A DNA stretch of 64,000 nt from the NCBI GenBank assembly GCA_009599575.1, contig VWND01000011.1, forward strand, positions 806,001 to 870,000. Direction: 5' to 3'. The DNA is from Blumeriella jaapii. Its lineage: Eukaryota; Ascomycota; Leotiomycetes; Helotiales; Drepanopezizaceae. The notes under the pieces were generated by a model. The model searched no databases, was not told the DNA's origin, and saw nothing but the letters and a program-made list of their open reading frames with translations. Both the position numbers and the translations under genes were made by a program. How positions within the stretch are numbered: position 1 is the first letter of the stretch; every line of letters starts with the position of its first letter. Shown here piece after piece: positions 45,611 to 56,898 of this stretch.

Positions 45611-47350
45611 TTAATAAACAATTTTATATGCATTTTTCTTCTTTTCGATTATAGGTGGAATCACGATTTGAATTGTGTTTTCAACAGCGAGGTCGTCGTT
45701 CGGCTGTTTCCAAACCTTTCCAAAAGATTTCTTTTTTTTAAAAGTATAATCGCTTTGGTCGGAATCGTCGTCGGAATCGCTAAAATCGGAATCGCTGTTT
45801 GATTCAGAATCCAAGGGATAAATTTGCTGGTTTTTTTTATAAAATCGCTTCAACCGGTTAGCGGCGAACGTTTTTTTTAGTTTTATTCCATCGAATTCCG
45901 TAAGCTTATAATAACTTTTATTTAACTCGGCCTCGTATATTTCGTAAAATCCGAGCCATTTATAATTAAGCTTAGTATCGGCCGATTTGTCGATAGCGCG
46001 CTGAACGTCGTAAATTAAAATCAGATTTTTCTTTTTAATTAGCGTTTTTTTTAAAACCTTGGTTTTATTTCAAACTTTTTTAGCTGCTTTTTTATATTTT
46101 TTTTTTTTTAAAATTATTTTTTTTATATTTATATCGCGGTAATTTAACTGCTTAAACCTTATTACTAATAAATCAGCTTTCGTTTTTATTTTAATTACGT
46201 TACGAAGCTTTTATACAAGCCATTTTGTTTCCAAAAGCAATCGAGCGTTTTTGCCGTATTAAATAAAAAATAAAATTATTTTAATAAAAGCGTATATATA
46301 TATGCGCATAGCAAAAAGCATTTCCGAGAATTTCCGCGACCAACGTTTATAGCCCTTTCGAATAGCTTTCGAAAAGCCGTTAAAAATATTCCTATAGCTT
46401 CGTTCCACGGATCCGTTGCCTTTCGAATTGTAAGCTGAAATTTAAATGCGCTGAATATCGTATTTTTTTATAAAAGTTTTAATAACGCTTTTGTTTTCGG
46501 ATTTATTATCGACGTTTAATTTGCCAAACAAACCGTATCGATATACAACGTCTTCCCAAAGAAAAATCGCTATCGCTTCGGAAATGGCATTTCGGAAAAG
46601 TCTTTTTTTAGGCCATTTAAATAAGTCGTTAATAACGAATACGAAACACGTATGCCCGCGATCGGTAATTAATACGCGTATAATATCGAAATTAATTTTT
46701 TTTTAAATTTCAAAAAACCACGTCGGATATAATAAGTTTTTTTTTCGGCCAGGCTTTCGTTTTTAGCAAAAAATACAACTTTTAACGAAAGCTTTGCAAT
46801 TTTCAAAGTATCCTTTCTATCAAAAGTCGTTTTTGATTCGGTGATAAATGGCTTTAGCTTTTTTATAAAATATTTCTTCGTAGGCTTTTTTTATAATTTA
46901 AAACTTATCGGCCTTATTATTTATTATTAAGCGTTTTTAATATATATTATTTTTTATTTTATATAATCTTTTGTCGGCTAAAATATAATCGAAAGCCTGA
47001 TTTTTAAATAATTTAAATTAATAGTTTGGCACGCTAAATAGTTTGAATAAAATAATTAAATAATATACGATTAAATAAAAGTTTTCGGTTTCGTAATTAT
47101 CGATTAAAAATTTATTTTTTTTATTAATCGGCTTATTCCGATCGTTTTCGGTCAAATCCACTCGCGGTACCAGCCGAAATAATAACGCGAATGCTTTTTC
47201 GGCTCGAAAATTAATGTTTTTTACTCGCGGTGCCAACCGAAATAGCAACGCGAATAATTTTAGTTTTGTAAAACCAAAAGCGCAAATAGCGAAGCAGCCG
47301 ATTTCGTCAGCGATCCACTCGTCGATATCTTATTCGTTTTATTTAGCGAA
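45611..47350 (-). pseudogene. GYP3a integrase with acidic C-terminal tail (decayed)
   Basis: The core (about 46370-46730) reads CFVFVINDLFKWPKKRLFRN, AIFLWEDVVYRYGLFGKLNV and AYNSKGNGSVERSYRNIF, the catalytic Glu region. The first core Asp reads Asn. The C-terminal block TEFDGIKLKKTFAANRLKRF is typical of this clade. A last open stretch (45611-45853) ends in a Ser/Asp tail (SNSDSDFSDSDDDSDQSD) and then a Lys-rich end. There is no chromodomain. The tail could contact chromatin proteins; that is inference. Confidence 0.87.
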
Positions 47351-47359
47351 ATCAAACGA

Positions 47360-48990
47360 ATAAAAGCGTTTTTGTTTAAAAAGGCCGTTTGCTGTTATAT
47401 TAATTATTTTTTTAATATATCTGACTTCGAAATTTATAAATCGCATCCAAGCTATTTAATTAATAACGAGCGCTTTTGATAAATTATTAGTTTTTTTATT
47501 TAATTGGTCGATAAAAACTTTTGCGTTTATTTTTAAAATAAAATATACGCCGTACAATTTGCTTTTTATTTTTTTTATTATTTTAAAAGCGCTTCGATAT
47601 TTTCGTTTAATAGCATCGTAGCGTGCTTCCGCGAAAGATTATAGGCCGCTTTCGAATCGTAAAAAATGCCGTTTTTTGTTTTTATCGATTTGTTGCAATA
47701 CAGCTTTCCAACCGAAGATATTAGCGTCGATAATCAAAATGATTTTTTCTGCGTCTAAGCTGTAGTTAATCCGCATAAACGATAGGGCCGATAAAAAATC
47801 GTTTTTAAAAACTTTTATAGCTTTGCTCTGCTTTTCTTTCCAAACGAAATCGATTTTTTTTTTTATTATGGCGTAAATAAATGCAGCTTTTTAAAAAAAG
47901 TTTTTAATTTAATTGCGGTAATAAATCACAACGCTAATAAAAGCTTTAGCTTCGGTAATATTTTTACACTTTTCTTATTCGCAAATCTTTTTAATTTTCT
48001 TTCGTTAAGAATAGCGGCCAGCGCTATCAGTCATATAATCAACGATATTTATTTCGGATATACAGAATTTTAATCGAAAGCTAATAATAGCCTTAGCTTT
48101 TTCGAAGCAAATTATAATTTTATCGATATTTTAAATATATTTTATTATATAACGTCGAATTTCAAAAAAAATCTTTTTATTATTATAATATAATCTAAGG
48201 CTTTTAATTCCGACGTCGTCAACGTAAAAAAAAGCAATATCGGAAATACAAATTATAAAAACCTTATATACAATTTTTACGAATTAAGCGACTGAATTAA
48301 TAGCTTCCATAAATACTTTGGTTATACGCAGCAAACCGATTGAAATTTAAATCGCTGTTATATCTCGGAACCGTAGATCAAGCATTAAATAATCGTAGTC
48401 GAAAAACAAATCGAAAAAGAAAGCGATCGTTAGTTTTGCGAATTCGTTTGAAAATTAATCGACGTTAAATAATACGTTAGCGTTTCGTATCGTTATTTTG
48501 TTTATTTCGACGACTGCGGTAATAAGTTTGTAAATGCCTTTTTTTTTTTTCGCAACGATAAACCATTTGTTTTTATATAAGCCGTAGCAAAATTCGAAGA
48601 TTTTTTGCTTGATTCGTTTTTTTAGCATTTCGACTATTTTATTTTGAAAAGCTTTAAAAACTGAAAAAGTTTTTTTTTGCCAGGCTTCGTAAAACACGGT
48701 TTTAATATCGATATAAAACGTAACGTTAAAATTAAATTAGCTTATTTCGATAAAATCGAAAGCTATAATTTTTTTTCGGTTGCGTAAAACTTTGTACAAA
48801 ACCTTTTTTTTTTTTGGCAAAAATTAGATTCCGATTGCTAAATTATCAAATCGTTTTTTTGTAAATCGGCTGCCAAATAATAAATTGGAAAATCGGCCGG
48901 TGATAAGTCCTTCGAATTCGCTAATAACTGATTAAAGTAGTTTTGTTGCTTCGTTTTTTTCGAACCAATCGTTTATTTTTCCGAAGATAT
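47360..48990 (-). pseudogene. GYP3a reverse transcriptase and RNase H (decayed)
   Basis: Frame 48455-48697 reads VEMLKKRIKQKIFEFCYGLY, FIVAKKKKGIYKLITAVVEI and TIRNANVLFNVD, the start of the RT fingers. The catalytic box YVDD is intact at 48215-48226. RNase H (about 47360-47740) reads IILIIDANIFGWKAVLQQ, FLRFESGL and KVFIDQLNKKTNNLSKALVI, keeping its aspartates. This is the best preserved RT active site in the window, although stops upstream and within still break the protein. Confidence 0.88.
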
Positions 48991-49399
48991 TTCCACCGGA
49001 TTCGCTAAAATTTACGAATCGTATTTTATTAGCTTTGCGCTTATAAAAAGTGCTAATATTAATACAAAAAAGTAAAATATGTAAATCGGGTTTATTTAAT
49101 ACGAAAACGAAATCTTCGGAACTTTTATTTCCGAGTTAATAACTAAAAATATTAATATTAGCTAATTTTACTCGCGTGCTATTTCGATTAATAACGCGAA
49201 TGCTTTTGGCTGATTATTTTCCAAATTTTATTATAGCCCAGCGTTTGTTTTAAAACCAAAGCCGGCTATTTGTTTTTTAATAAAACGTCGACTAAAAAAA
49301 CCTTATCGCCGGCGACGGTAATTTAACTTTAAAAAAATCGGTTCCAGTTTTAGAAAAAAGCTTTTATCTGGCCGTTCTCGATATATTTAAAGCTGACGA

Positions 49400-50355
49400 A
49401 ACTTTCCAAAATTCAAAGCATTCCAAAAATAATAAAATAAAAGCATTTTTTTATTACCAAAAAGTTTTTATAAATAATAATATTTCCAACGTCGACTTTT
49501 ATATTTCGTACAATTCCGTTAAATTTAATAATATTTTTATTAACGGTCGTGTAAATTATTCGCTTATCGATAATAATCGGAATACTATTAGCTTCGGCCG
49601 TTTTTTGATTTATACAATTAACTTCGGCTTTATTATCGAATAAAACTAGGGCGGTCGTACTTTTCTTAAACATAATCTTTATTTTTAATGCTTTTATAGC
49701 CGTATAAGGGCAGTTTCGTCGTTTTGACTTTTAAGTCTTTATAGCGAAGGCCAAAAAGCTGACTTTTTCCGAGGATTCTTTTTTATCGGCTAAATTAACT
49801 GCGGTGTTATAAATTTTTTTTTGGTTTTTTTCCAATTTAAAATCGTTTTTTTCTCGAGTGATTTTAACCTTTTCGTTTTTTTTTAATATAAGGATTTGCT
49901 TATTAATAACTTTGTCGAATCTCCTTTTTGTGCTGAATAAATCGCTGAATTTCAATTTAATTTTTTGTTTCATAATTTTTTTAATAGCTTCGTCGATTGC
50001 TTCGGAACTGATATATTTGTCGATTTATTTTTCGCTTCGCATTAATAGTAAGCGCTTAAAAACTAGTATTTTCTAAATAATTTAAATCGAAATATCGGTA
50101 TCGATATTTTTTATATCGTCGTTAATTTTTTCTATTGTAAGCGTTTTTTTGATAATTTTATCGAATCCTTTTCGAATTCCAAAATTTTTCTCTCTTTCGA
50201 TTCTGACGTTTTTTTTTATACCAGCTGGTTTGGCGAATAAAACAGAAGCATTTTGCTTTTTTATGATTCGCTGGTTTAATTATGCAGCTATAATATTTGC
50301 AGATGCGATACTTATATTAAAAATATATATATTTGTTTTTTATTTATATATTTAA
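49400..50355 (-). pseudogene. GYP3a pre-protease domain and aspartic protease (decayed)
   Basis: Frame 49731-49973 (KQKIKLKFSDLFSTKRRFDK) is the domain that precedes protease in this type of fungal gypsy element. Frame 49413-49673 is protease: TTALVLFDNKAEVNCINQKT, where the expected DSGA or DNGA loop reads DNKA (Gly to Lys), then IPIIIDKRIIYTTVNKNI. The catalytic Asp is kept. A single stop separates the two parts. Confidence 0.8.
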
Positions 50356-50379
50356 ATTCCATTCATATTTAAAATAAAA

Positions 50380-51830
50380 GATTTCTTTTTAATTAATACG
50401 CCTTTTGGAATATTTTCTCTTTTACCAGTAAAAATCGTTTTTGTATTTTTTCTATTTTCCAAGCAGTCGTTCTATTCCGTACTTCTTATTTTTAAGCGAA
50501 TAATATTTAACCAGCTCTGATTCTCAGCTTTATTAAAAAAGCCTATTTCTGCTTTCGTCGGTCCGAAGCAAATCGCTCCATATTTGTTAATATAACAAAT
50601 ACTATTATTTATACAGAAATTAAATACTTTGCATTCTGAGCGAATATAAGATTCTTCGCAGTAAATTTCTTTGTTATTACAGAATTTACACTTAGGGCCA
50701 CGAAATCTGTTTTGATAATTATTTTTACCACTTTAATAGCCGCGATTCTGATTTCCGCGTTAGTTTTCTTTTTTCTTTTAATAATCGTTATTATAATTAA
50801 TGTTTCGCTGATTCTGATCGCTAGCACGAAAAAGTTGCTACTAGGCAGCTATTACTTTTACGATGGCTTAACGAGATTAATCGCTTCGTGCATTTTAAAA
50901 AAAGTAATTATTGTAAAAGCCATTTTAATCGTTTTTATTATTCGAATTAATATACGAGAGTTTCTTCTGCTGCTGCATAAAACCCTCGATTTTGCTCTAA
51001 AATCTTTGAATTTTAATATCGGTAAATTTTAATACGAAAATTTCGATATTTTTATTAAGCTTTTCCAAACCTATAAGTTTTGCAAAACGATTAAATAATA
51101 TAATAACTGATTGTTTTTAACGATCTCGGTAATTTTTAATAGTTGGGCATATTCCTGTATTAAAGCTTCCACGTCTTTTTTATAAATAGGGGAAGAAGAT
51201 TTTTTTTAGTCTATGGCTTCGATAATACGTTCGCTCTGGTTTTGTTTAAAAACGAACTTTATAAATTTGAAATACTAATCGAAGGTTTCAAAGTTTTGTT
51301 TATTAATCTTAAAATGCTTAATAGTCTTATTGCGAATACTGGTTGAAAAGCCAAGTAAAAACAACTTTTCCTGCTCAACTTCGCTTAGAACCTTTTTGTT
51401 AACGAAAACGTTAAAAACCCTCGTATAAGTACGATAATAAACCTTAAATTCTTTGGCTTAGCGAATTGTTATAACAAACTGTTTAAAAAAAGCGATAATA
51501 TCGCGGATTTGCTAGCGATCGTAATCTCGGAATTCCGATTTCAAAATTTTAACTAATTTACGCCAATTTCGAGCCCTAATAGCCTTTTATTTATTTATCG
51601 ACTTAATAATATTTTTAGTAATTGGGTTATAATAGCGAAAAAGTTTATCGAACATTTCAATCTTAAAGATTCCGAAATTTTCACAGGTTTTTTTATATTT
51701 TTCGATAAAATCGGTAACGTTAGCGCCACTGAATAAAAATGCATCAGAAAAGCCAGAAAGGGGCATGCGGCCTCGCATAAAAAAACGAAAAGCGTCGTTG
51801 TCCATAGTATTAGCGAAAGTGTTAATAGAA
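50380..51830 (-). pseudogene. GYP3a gag with unusual zinc finger (decayed)
   Basis: Frame 51587-51805 reads MDNDAFRFFMRGRMPLSGFS, then FSGANVTDFIEKYKKTCENF and MFDKLFRYYNP, the capsid start of a fungal gypsy Gag. The C-terminal region (about 50640-50705) reads CKFCNNKEIYCEESYIRSEC: Cys spacing CX2CX6CX3(Y)X4C, where Tyr probably replaces His. That is longer than the usual CCHC knuckle. Stops are few. A retroviral-type nucleocapsid role is inferred. Confidence 0.82.
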
Positions 51831-52507
51831 TTTGAATTAAATAAATAAGTGTTTTTTGGAATTGCAAATTAAAAGTTTTCAGCGTAAAAAAAATCGTTTT
51901 TAATAAAGGAGCTATTAAAAAAGTCTTTGTGTTCTCTGAAAAAATTAAATAAAATAAAATTGCGTCCAGACATTTAAATAGCGTATTAAAAAACTTATTT
52001 TTTAATAAATTAACTAAATTAATATAATATTGCTATATAATCCACGGTCTCGATATTTCGTAGCTCAGGCTAATGCACGCACAGCCATCTCCTTACTACT
52101 TTTAATAAAAAGCCGCAAATTGTAATTGCTATAATTACAAAATGTAAAATCAGAAGGTTAAATTTTCGCCAAGCGTTTAACCAAAAGAAATTTAATTCAA
52201 AAAGGCCGAGCGCAGCGGTCGAAGCGTATAAACCAATATTCGATTTGTTATTTTTAGACAAAGGAGCGATTTTCGAGCTTTAAACTTCGCACGGTTCAGA
52301 ATTGCCTGACCGTAATTTCAGACGTTTCTAAAATATATTGTATTTTTGTAATTTAATAACTGTGCGCAAAATAAAAGAAGCTATTAAAAATCCTTTATAT
52401 AATACAGCTGCGAACAACACCATATGAAAGGTCTTTTAAGCCGTAGTAGCGAAATATCGAAGTCGATCTTAACTGAGAATTTGAAAAATGCATCGGTAAA
52501 TATATAA
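51831..52507 (-). other. GYP3a 5' leader
   Basis: Sequence between the primer region and gag. It matches the complement of GYP3c 57207-57690 and 59955-60180. An open stretch at 52070-52261 is not conserved. I infer an untranslated leader. Confidence 0.55.
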
Positions 52508-52549
52508 AAACGAAACACCGAAGTTTAAATCCCTGCGTAAATTATTAAA
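52508..52549 (-). other. GYP3a primer-binding region resembling a tRNA T-arm
   Basis: Next to the 5' LTR the plus strand reads CACCGAAGTTTAAATCCCTG and continues to TTATTAAA. If G-to-A and C-to-T changes are allowed it resembles a tRNA T-stem and loop (GGTTCGAATCCC) followed by an acceptor end. The same sequence sits beside the GYP3c LTR (57166-57207). This would be the primer complement, but the CCA end is not certain. Confidence 0.45.
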
Positions 52550-52817
52550 TATAAAAGTAGGTAGGAAAACCAAACTGATACGGCCATATATCGGTGAGTA
52601 AAATAGTCTAGAGAAATCCCTAAAAAAAATTAAAAAAAGGAAAAAAAAAATAAGTAAAAGTGTGAATTAAACTGCGTGCCTATAGTACTATTTAAGGGGA
52701 TACCTTGCTTTTATACCTGTTGAAGATAGTCAGTGGCAGGGGGTCTCGGAGGGGTCCATGCCTCGACCATAGCTAAAACTACCAACTCCCATTAATACAA
52801 GGTATCACCGTTTTACA
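52550..52817 (-). repeat. GYP3a 5' LTR (268 bp)
   Basis: It starts TATAAAAGTAGG and ends CCGTTTTACA, colinear with 41545-41812 and less mutated. Confidence 0.88.
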
Positions 52818-52822
52818 ATAAT

Positions 52823-54390
52823 TATAAACGATTTGCTATAAGCTAACAAAAACTTTTTTTTTCGAAGCGCAACGAATATAAGTTCGCAATTATAATTTTA
52901 ATTATTAATTGCGACAAAACAAATTGTTTTTTTAAAGCAGATTAATAATTCTTTTAAAACTTTCCGAATTGCGAATCGTTTTAATTCGATATATTTACGA
53001 ATAGCTTTGCGTAGCATACGCTAAAATAAAAAAAATAAAGCTTTTGGTCGGTAGGAAATATTATTAAAAAGTTATAAAAACAAATATATAATAATACGTT
53101 TCGAATTATCGTTGTATACGAATAAAAGCTAAACGCGATAAAACCCCGAGCTTTTTAAAACTTTTGCTTATACTTAGCAGGTTTTATTAATATTTAACGA
53201 TTAATTATACGAAGCTTTTATTAAACGAAATTAATTACGATCTCGCTTTCGTAATAATAAATCGTCTGTTTAAAAAGCTTTTATTAATCTTTTGCTATAA
53301 AACTATTATAACGAAAAAACTAACAGCTTTGTTTTTAATTTATTAAATACGTTATTTCGGCATGCCGGATTTAATTGTTTCGGACCGAAAAGTTTAGTTT
53401 GTTTCGGTTTTTTAGCAAAAACTTTGCCGCATATTAAAAACCAAAATCAAATTAATTATTGCGTATAATTTTAATATTAATTAGCAGACCGAGATAATAA
53501 ACCAATATATTAAGCAACGCTTTCGCCCCTTTTGCTTTTATTATTAAAATAATTAAAAACGTTTTTTACTTTGAATAAATATTATACAGCTGATTTTGCC
53601 GCACGAATTTTTCGGTAATATTTTTCTTTTTTAAGTTTTAAATAAATACGAAGCTCGTATATTCTAAAATTTAAATAACTTTCGCTTTTTTCGCTCGGCC
53701 ATCGAAAAGCTTAACCGCGACGAAATTTTGCATTTGGCCTTCCGAGTTAAAAAAATTATAAAATACGCCTAATCATTTATTACGCAATAACAAGCTAAAA
53801 TAAAGCGCTTCGCTAATTTGCACAAACGACCGGTGAATTAAAATATAAATAACGAAATGTGAATAAATATCAAAATTAAAAGTTTAACCGACTTTTTCGA
53901 AAACTTTTAAATAAATAGTACGGCTTAATTAAAATCGTTGATAAAATAAAAAAAAATTAAAAGCTTAATTTTTCCGCGGACTGGTTAATTTATTTAATTT
54001 TTCATTTTTATTCGCTCCGAAAGCATATCAGCAATTTTTTACTCGGCCAACGACGCTTCGAACCAGCTTTTATCCAGCTACTTTTTAAACAAACGAAATA
54101 AGAAATCGAAGAAATAATAAATTCGAAATTGCATAAAAAAATATTATAATACCAGGTTAATTAAAAACGCTAATAAAAATCTCGAATAATACTTTTGTTC
54201 TGACGCTATAACGGCCTTTTATATTTTTCAAGCATTTTACCGATCGCATCCTACCGTTAAAAACTTTCCACGAGCGCTTTCCGTATAATTGTAAGTTTAT
54301 AACGAAAACAAAAAAAATTATATTAAATTGAAAAACGATAAACCTGTAACCGCAACTGCGCGGACGCAGTTTTTCGGAGAAAAAAAATAA
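52823..54390 (+). pseudogene. GYP2 integrase and chromodomain (decayed)
   Basis: Resumes after GYP3a. The core near 53250-53500 reads VIINRLFKKLLLIFCYKTI, then FGMPDLIVSDRKV, which keeps the second catalytic Asp, and a QTEIINQYIKQRFRP block around the catalytic Glu (first-block Asp reads Asn). A chromodomain begins EIEEIINSKLHKKIL at 54102-54146 and continues after a frameshift with NANKNLE and FQAFYRSHPTVKNFPRAL. The purine tract and 3' LTR follow. Confidence 0.86.
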
Positions 54391-54649
54391 TATTACGATC
54401 CTGGCCTGGCTAATAATAATTGCCAATAGTATAATTGCTAATATTATGATTGCTAATAGCGTTGGATTAAGGTTTGGGCACGAACCACCTCGGCTATTAA
54501 GCCTCGCGCTAAATCACGTGACCCATAAGCGTAATCCACTGTATATAAAATTCGCGACCTCGAGCATTCTAGCTCGGTGTTTTTCTTTTAATTTACATGC
54601 GTACCTTTTGGTCCATATTATCCCGATCACCCTCAAGCTAGCTGTGACA
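54391..54649 (+). repeat. GYP2 3' LTR (259 bp)
   Basis: It starts TATTACGATCCTGGCC and ends CTAGCTGTGACA, colinear with 29502-29762. It is followed by TTACG, which also begins the resumed CHR-C leader. Confidence 0.93.
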
Positions 54650-54743
54650 TTACGACCGGTCGATTATTTTAATATAACCCGTAAAAAATTCGAAAAAAAA
54701 ATAATTTACGCTGTCGTTAGCGTAAAAAAAAAGTTGTTAATAA

Positions 54744-55013
54744 TATAACGATTTAATTAATCGAAAAGCTATAAAATCAATCAACTGGTCGTCGTATTTA
54801 TATAATATAAAAAACGAGCCTTTATTTTTGTAACAAAGATATTTATTTAAAATTAACAATTGCAGAAAGCAGAGGTTGCTAAAAAAAAAAAAGCCTTATA
54901 TATATGAATAATTTCCACAGTTGATAAAAAGACCCATCAGAAGACCAGAAAGCTTGCAGCTATACGTAGTTGCTGGGGTAACACGAGAGATGGCAAAAAA
55001 GTGAGTCGTCACA
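54744..55013 (-). repeat. CHR-C 5' LTR (270 bp)
   Basis: It starts TATAACG and ends CGTCACA, colinear with the CHR-A, -B and -D LTRs. It lacks the 28-bp duplication. The base after it begins GATACGG, the interior of a GYP3 LTR. Confidence 0.9.
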
Positions 55014-55253
55014 GATACGGCCATATATCGGTAGGTAAAATAATCTAGGGAATCCCTAAAAAAAACCGAAAAAAAGAAAAGAAAAATAAATAAAGGTGTG
55101 AATTAAACTGCGTGCTTATAGTATTATCTAAAAGAATGCTTTACTTTTATATCTGTTAAAAATAATCAATAGCAGAAGGTTTCGAAAGGATCTATGCCTC
55201 GATTATAGCTAAAACTACCAAATCCTATTTATACAAAGTATTATTGTTTTATA
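55014..55253 (-). repeat. GYP3b 3' LTR, partial
   Basis: It starts inside the LTR at GATACGGCC, right after the CHR-C LTR, and ends TTGTTTTATA. It is colinear with 41569-41812. Confidence 0.88.
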
Positions 55254-56898
55254 TTTTGATTTAAATAATATACGTAGTCGTTTTTAATTACGACCAGAAA
55301 AAACATAATTTTATTAAATGCAATTTAATTTATTTTATATAATTTGAAAACCAATTATTTAAACCGAACTTTTGAATTTCAAACTTTTTTAATTTTTTAA
55401 TCCGTTTTTGGCTTTTTTGCTATTAGCTTTTATAAAAAAATAGCGTTTCGCTTGTCGTATAAATTATTTTGTTTATTTTGCTTTTTTAAAAAATAGCTCG
55501 ATAAAGCGTTAATCGAAGTATCGTTTTAATTTACGAACGTTCTGATAGCTTTTTCGTCGATAATATTATTAAGCGTCGCGGCGACCAAAGCTTTCTACGA
55601 TTTTTTTTCGTAAATAATAAATTCCAGTTTTTAAACGTGATTTTACGCTTTATAAAAAGCGCTAAAAAATCTTATATTAAAATCGTAAAAATAATCGATT
55701 AATTCGTCGTAATTAAAACCGATTAACGCTTTTGTTTCGCGTAAAACTAATAGGTCGGATTACGGCTGTTTACCGACGAATGCTTTTAAAAAAGCTTCGA
55801 AGCTTGTAAAAAAAACTATTTTACGAAATTATTCGAAAATAATCGTTTGCAGCCGAAATTATCGAAAATGCTGCGGTTATTTTCGTCGTAATACAAATAA
55901 TATTAAATTATTTATCGAAGCGTCGTTTTCGAAATAGTTTTTGTATTTTTACGCCGTATAATTATTCGAGCAAATTAATATCGCGCCGTCGGTTTTTTAA
56001 ATTTTAAATCTAACGAACATTTTTTGCTTAATCGAAAAGCTAACAAAAATTATTGCGTTTTTTATTTCGTAGTTTTCGGTTTCGTAATCCGATAAAATAA
56101 CTAAAGCCACTGTTTTAAACGCGCTGAAATACGAAAAAGCTGAACCTTTTTAAATAGTTTTAATTAGCTTGGCGTCGTAGTATAATTGTAAATAAGCTTC
56201 GATTATTTCCGAATTATATACGAATATAAATAAAATGTAATAATCGAAAATGGCGTCGATAAAATTTTCGATTTTTTTTTTTAAAAAAATCGGCGATATC
56301 GGATTTTATGATTATAATACGGTCGGAATTAACGAGATTTAAAACGATCGAAACGTTAAAATATGCCACGAAATAACAATTTCCGGAGTTTCGAAAAATT
56401 AAAACAGCGAAGTTCAAGCCGCAATGCATTTTAAAAGCTTACTAAATAAAATTGTAAAATATATTAGCGAAAAATGCTGTAAGCGCTTTTTAGATTTTAA
56501 TTAATCGAAAATAATATTTGTATATTACTATTTTTTTTAATAAAATATAATAATAATTTGTTTTTTTCGTTGTAAAGTCCTACGTAATTAACGAATTCGC
56601 AGCTTAATTTAAATAAATTTTAAAATATATTTTCGGTTGGAAAATTTAAAAAGTCGGCTCTTAAAAATACTCGTTTTTTTTTTTTTTTTTTTTTTGTTTT
56701 GTTTTAATCGAATTTTATAATCGCGCTAAAAGTTTTAAAATTTGTTTTAAAATTCGCGTAGTCCAAATAAGCTTTAATACGCGTTTTAATAATTTTTATA
56801 ATTTTTCGTCGGAATATAAATTAATTATGAAAATTAATTTCGAATACGTCGTAGTCCGAGTTTTTAATAGCAGCGAATCGATTAGCGAAGCCGATAAT
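55254..56898 (-). pseudogene. GYP3b second ORF, C-terminal part (decayed)
   Basis: A second copy of the GYP3 downstream ORF. The minus-strand open stretch at 56214-56429 starts MHCGLNFAVLIFRNSGNC and continues VAYFNVSIVLNLVNSDRI to IADFFKKKN, aligning with GYP3a around 42850-42990. It is more mutated than GYP3a. The shared frame in two copies supports a real protein rather than a chance ORF. It is cut at ATAAT (56894-56898) by GYP3c. Confidence 0.6.

Larger units (their letters stand above)
41545..52817 (-). mobile_element. GYP3a: long Ty3/gypsy element with extra downstream ORF
   Basis: Full length, 11.3 kb. LTRs of 268 bp lie at 41545-41812 and 52550-52817. Candidate TSD ATAAT lies at 41541-41545 and 52818-52822; LTR ends are uncertain by about 2 bp. 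Minus-strand order is gag, protease, RT with intact YVDD, RNase H, integrase, acidic tail, then a 3-kb second frame of unknown function. It has no chromodomain. It is less mutated than the CHR copies. It is inserted in GYP2 between RNase H and integrase. Confidence 0.9.
29502..54649 (+). mobile_element. GYP2: Ty3/gypsy chromovirus split by TRIM1, CHR-D and GYP3a
   Basis: LTRs lie at 29502-29762 and 54391-54649. Matching TSDs TTACG lie at 29497-29501 and 54650-54654, 25 kb apart. Three later insertions (32210-33258, 33555-39967, 41545-52817) account for the spread; about 6.4 kb of own sequence remains. Plus-strand order is leader, gag with CCHC knuckle, protease, RT/RNase H, integrase and chromodomain, then the purine tract CGGAGAAAAAAAATAA. 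It sits in the leader of CHR-C. Confidence 0.93.
24194..55013 (-). mobile_element. CHR-C: chromovirus split by COP1 and GYP2
   Basis: The element's own sequence in the window is 24194-29501 plus 54650-55013. Minus-strand order from the right is 5' LTR (54744-55013), leader, gag, protease, RT, RNase H and part of integrase, which is cut at 24194 by COP1. The leader is cut by GYP2 at TTACG (29497-29501 and 54650-54654); joined, it matches CHR-A around 8465-8520. Its own right flank GATAC (55014-55018) lies inside a GYP3 LTR. Its 3' LTR must lie left of the window. Confidence 0.9.
55014..56898 (-). mobile_element. GYP3b: left end of a second GYP3 element
   Basis: A partial element: LTR remnant 55014-55253, then 1.6 kb colinear with GYP3a 41813-43455. 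CHR-C is inserted in its LTR at GATAC, so the outer end of this LTR must lie left of the window. GYP3c is inserted at 56898, so the rest lies to the right of the window. It is the oldest layer visible. Confidence 0.85.

Noticed and set aside
50712..51032. 106-codon hydrophobic plus-strand stretch as a membrane protein
   Set aside because: It is the complement of Lys/Asn-rich gag in GYP3a; A+T-rich coding DNA gives Ile/Leu-rich shadows.
52478..52549. Complete tRNA gene
   Set aside because: Only a T-arm-like part is visible; I could not form an anticodon arm or acceptor stem.
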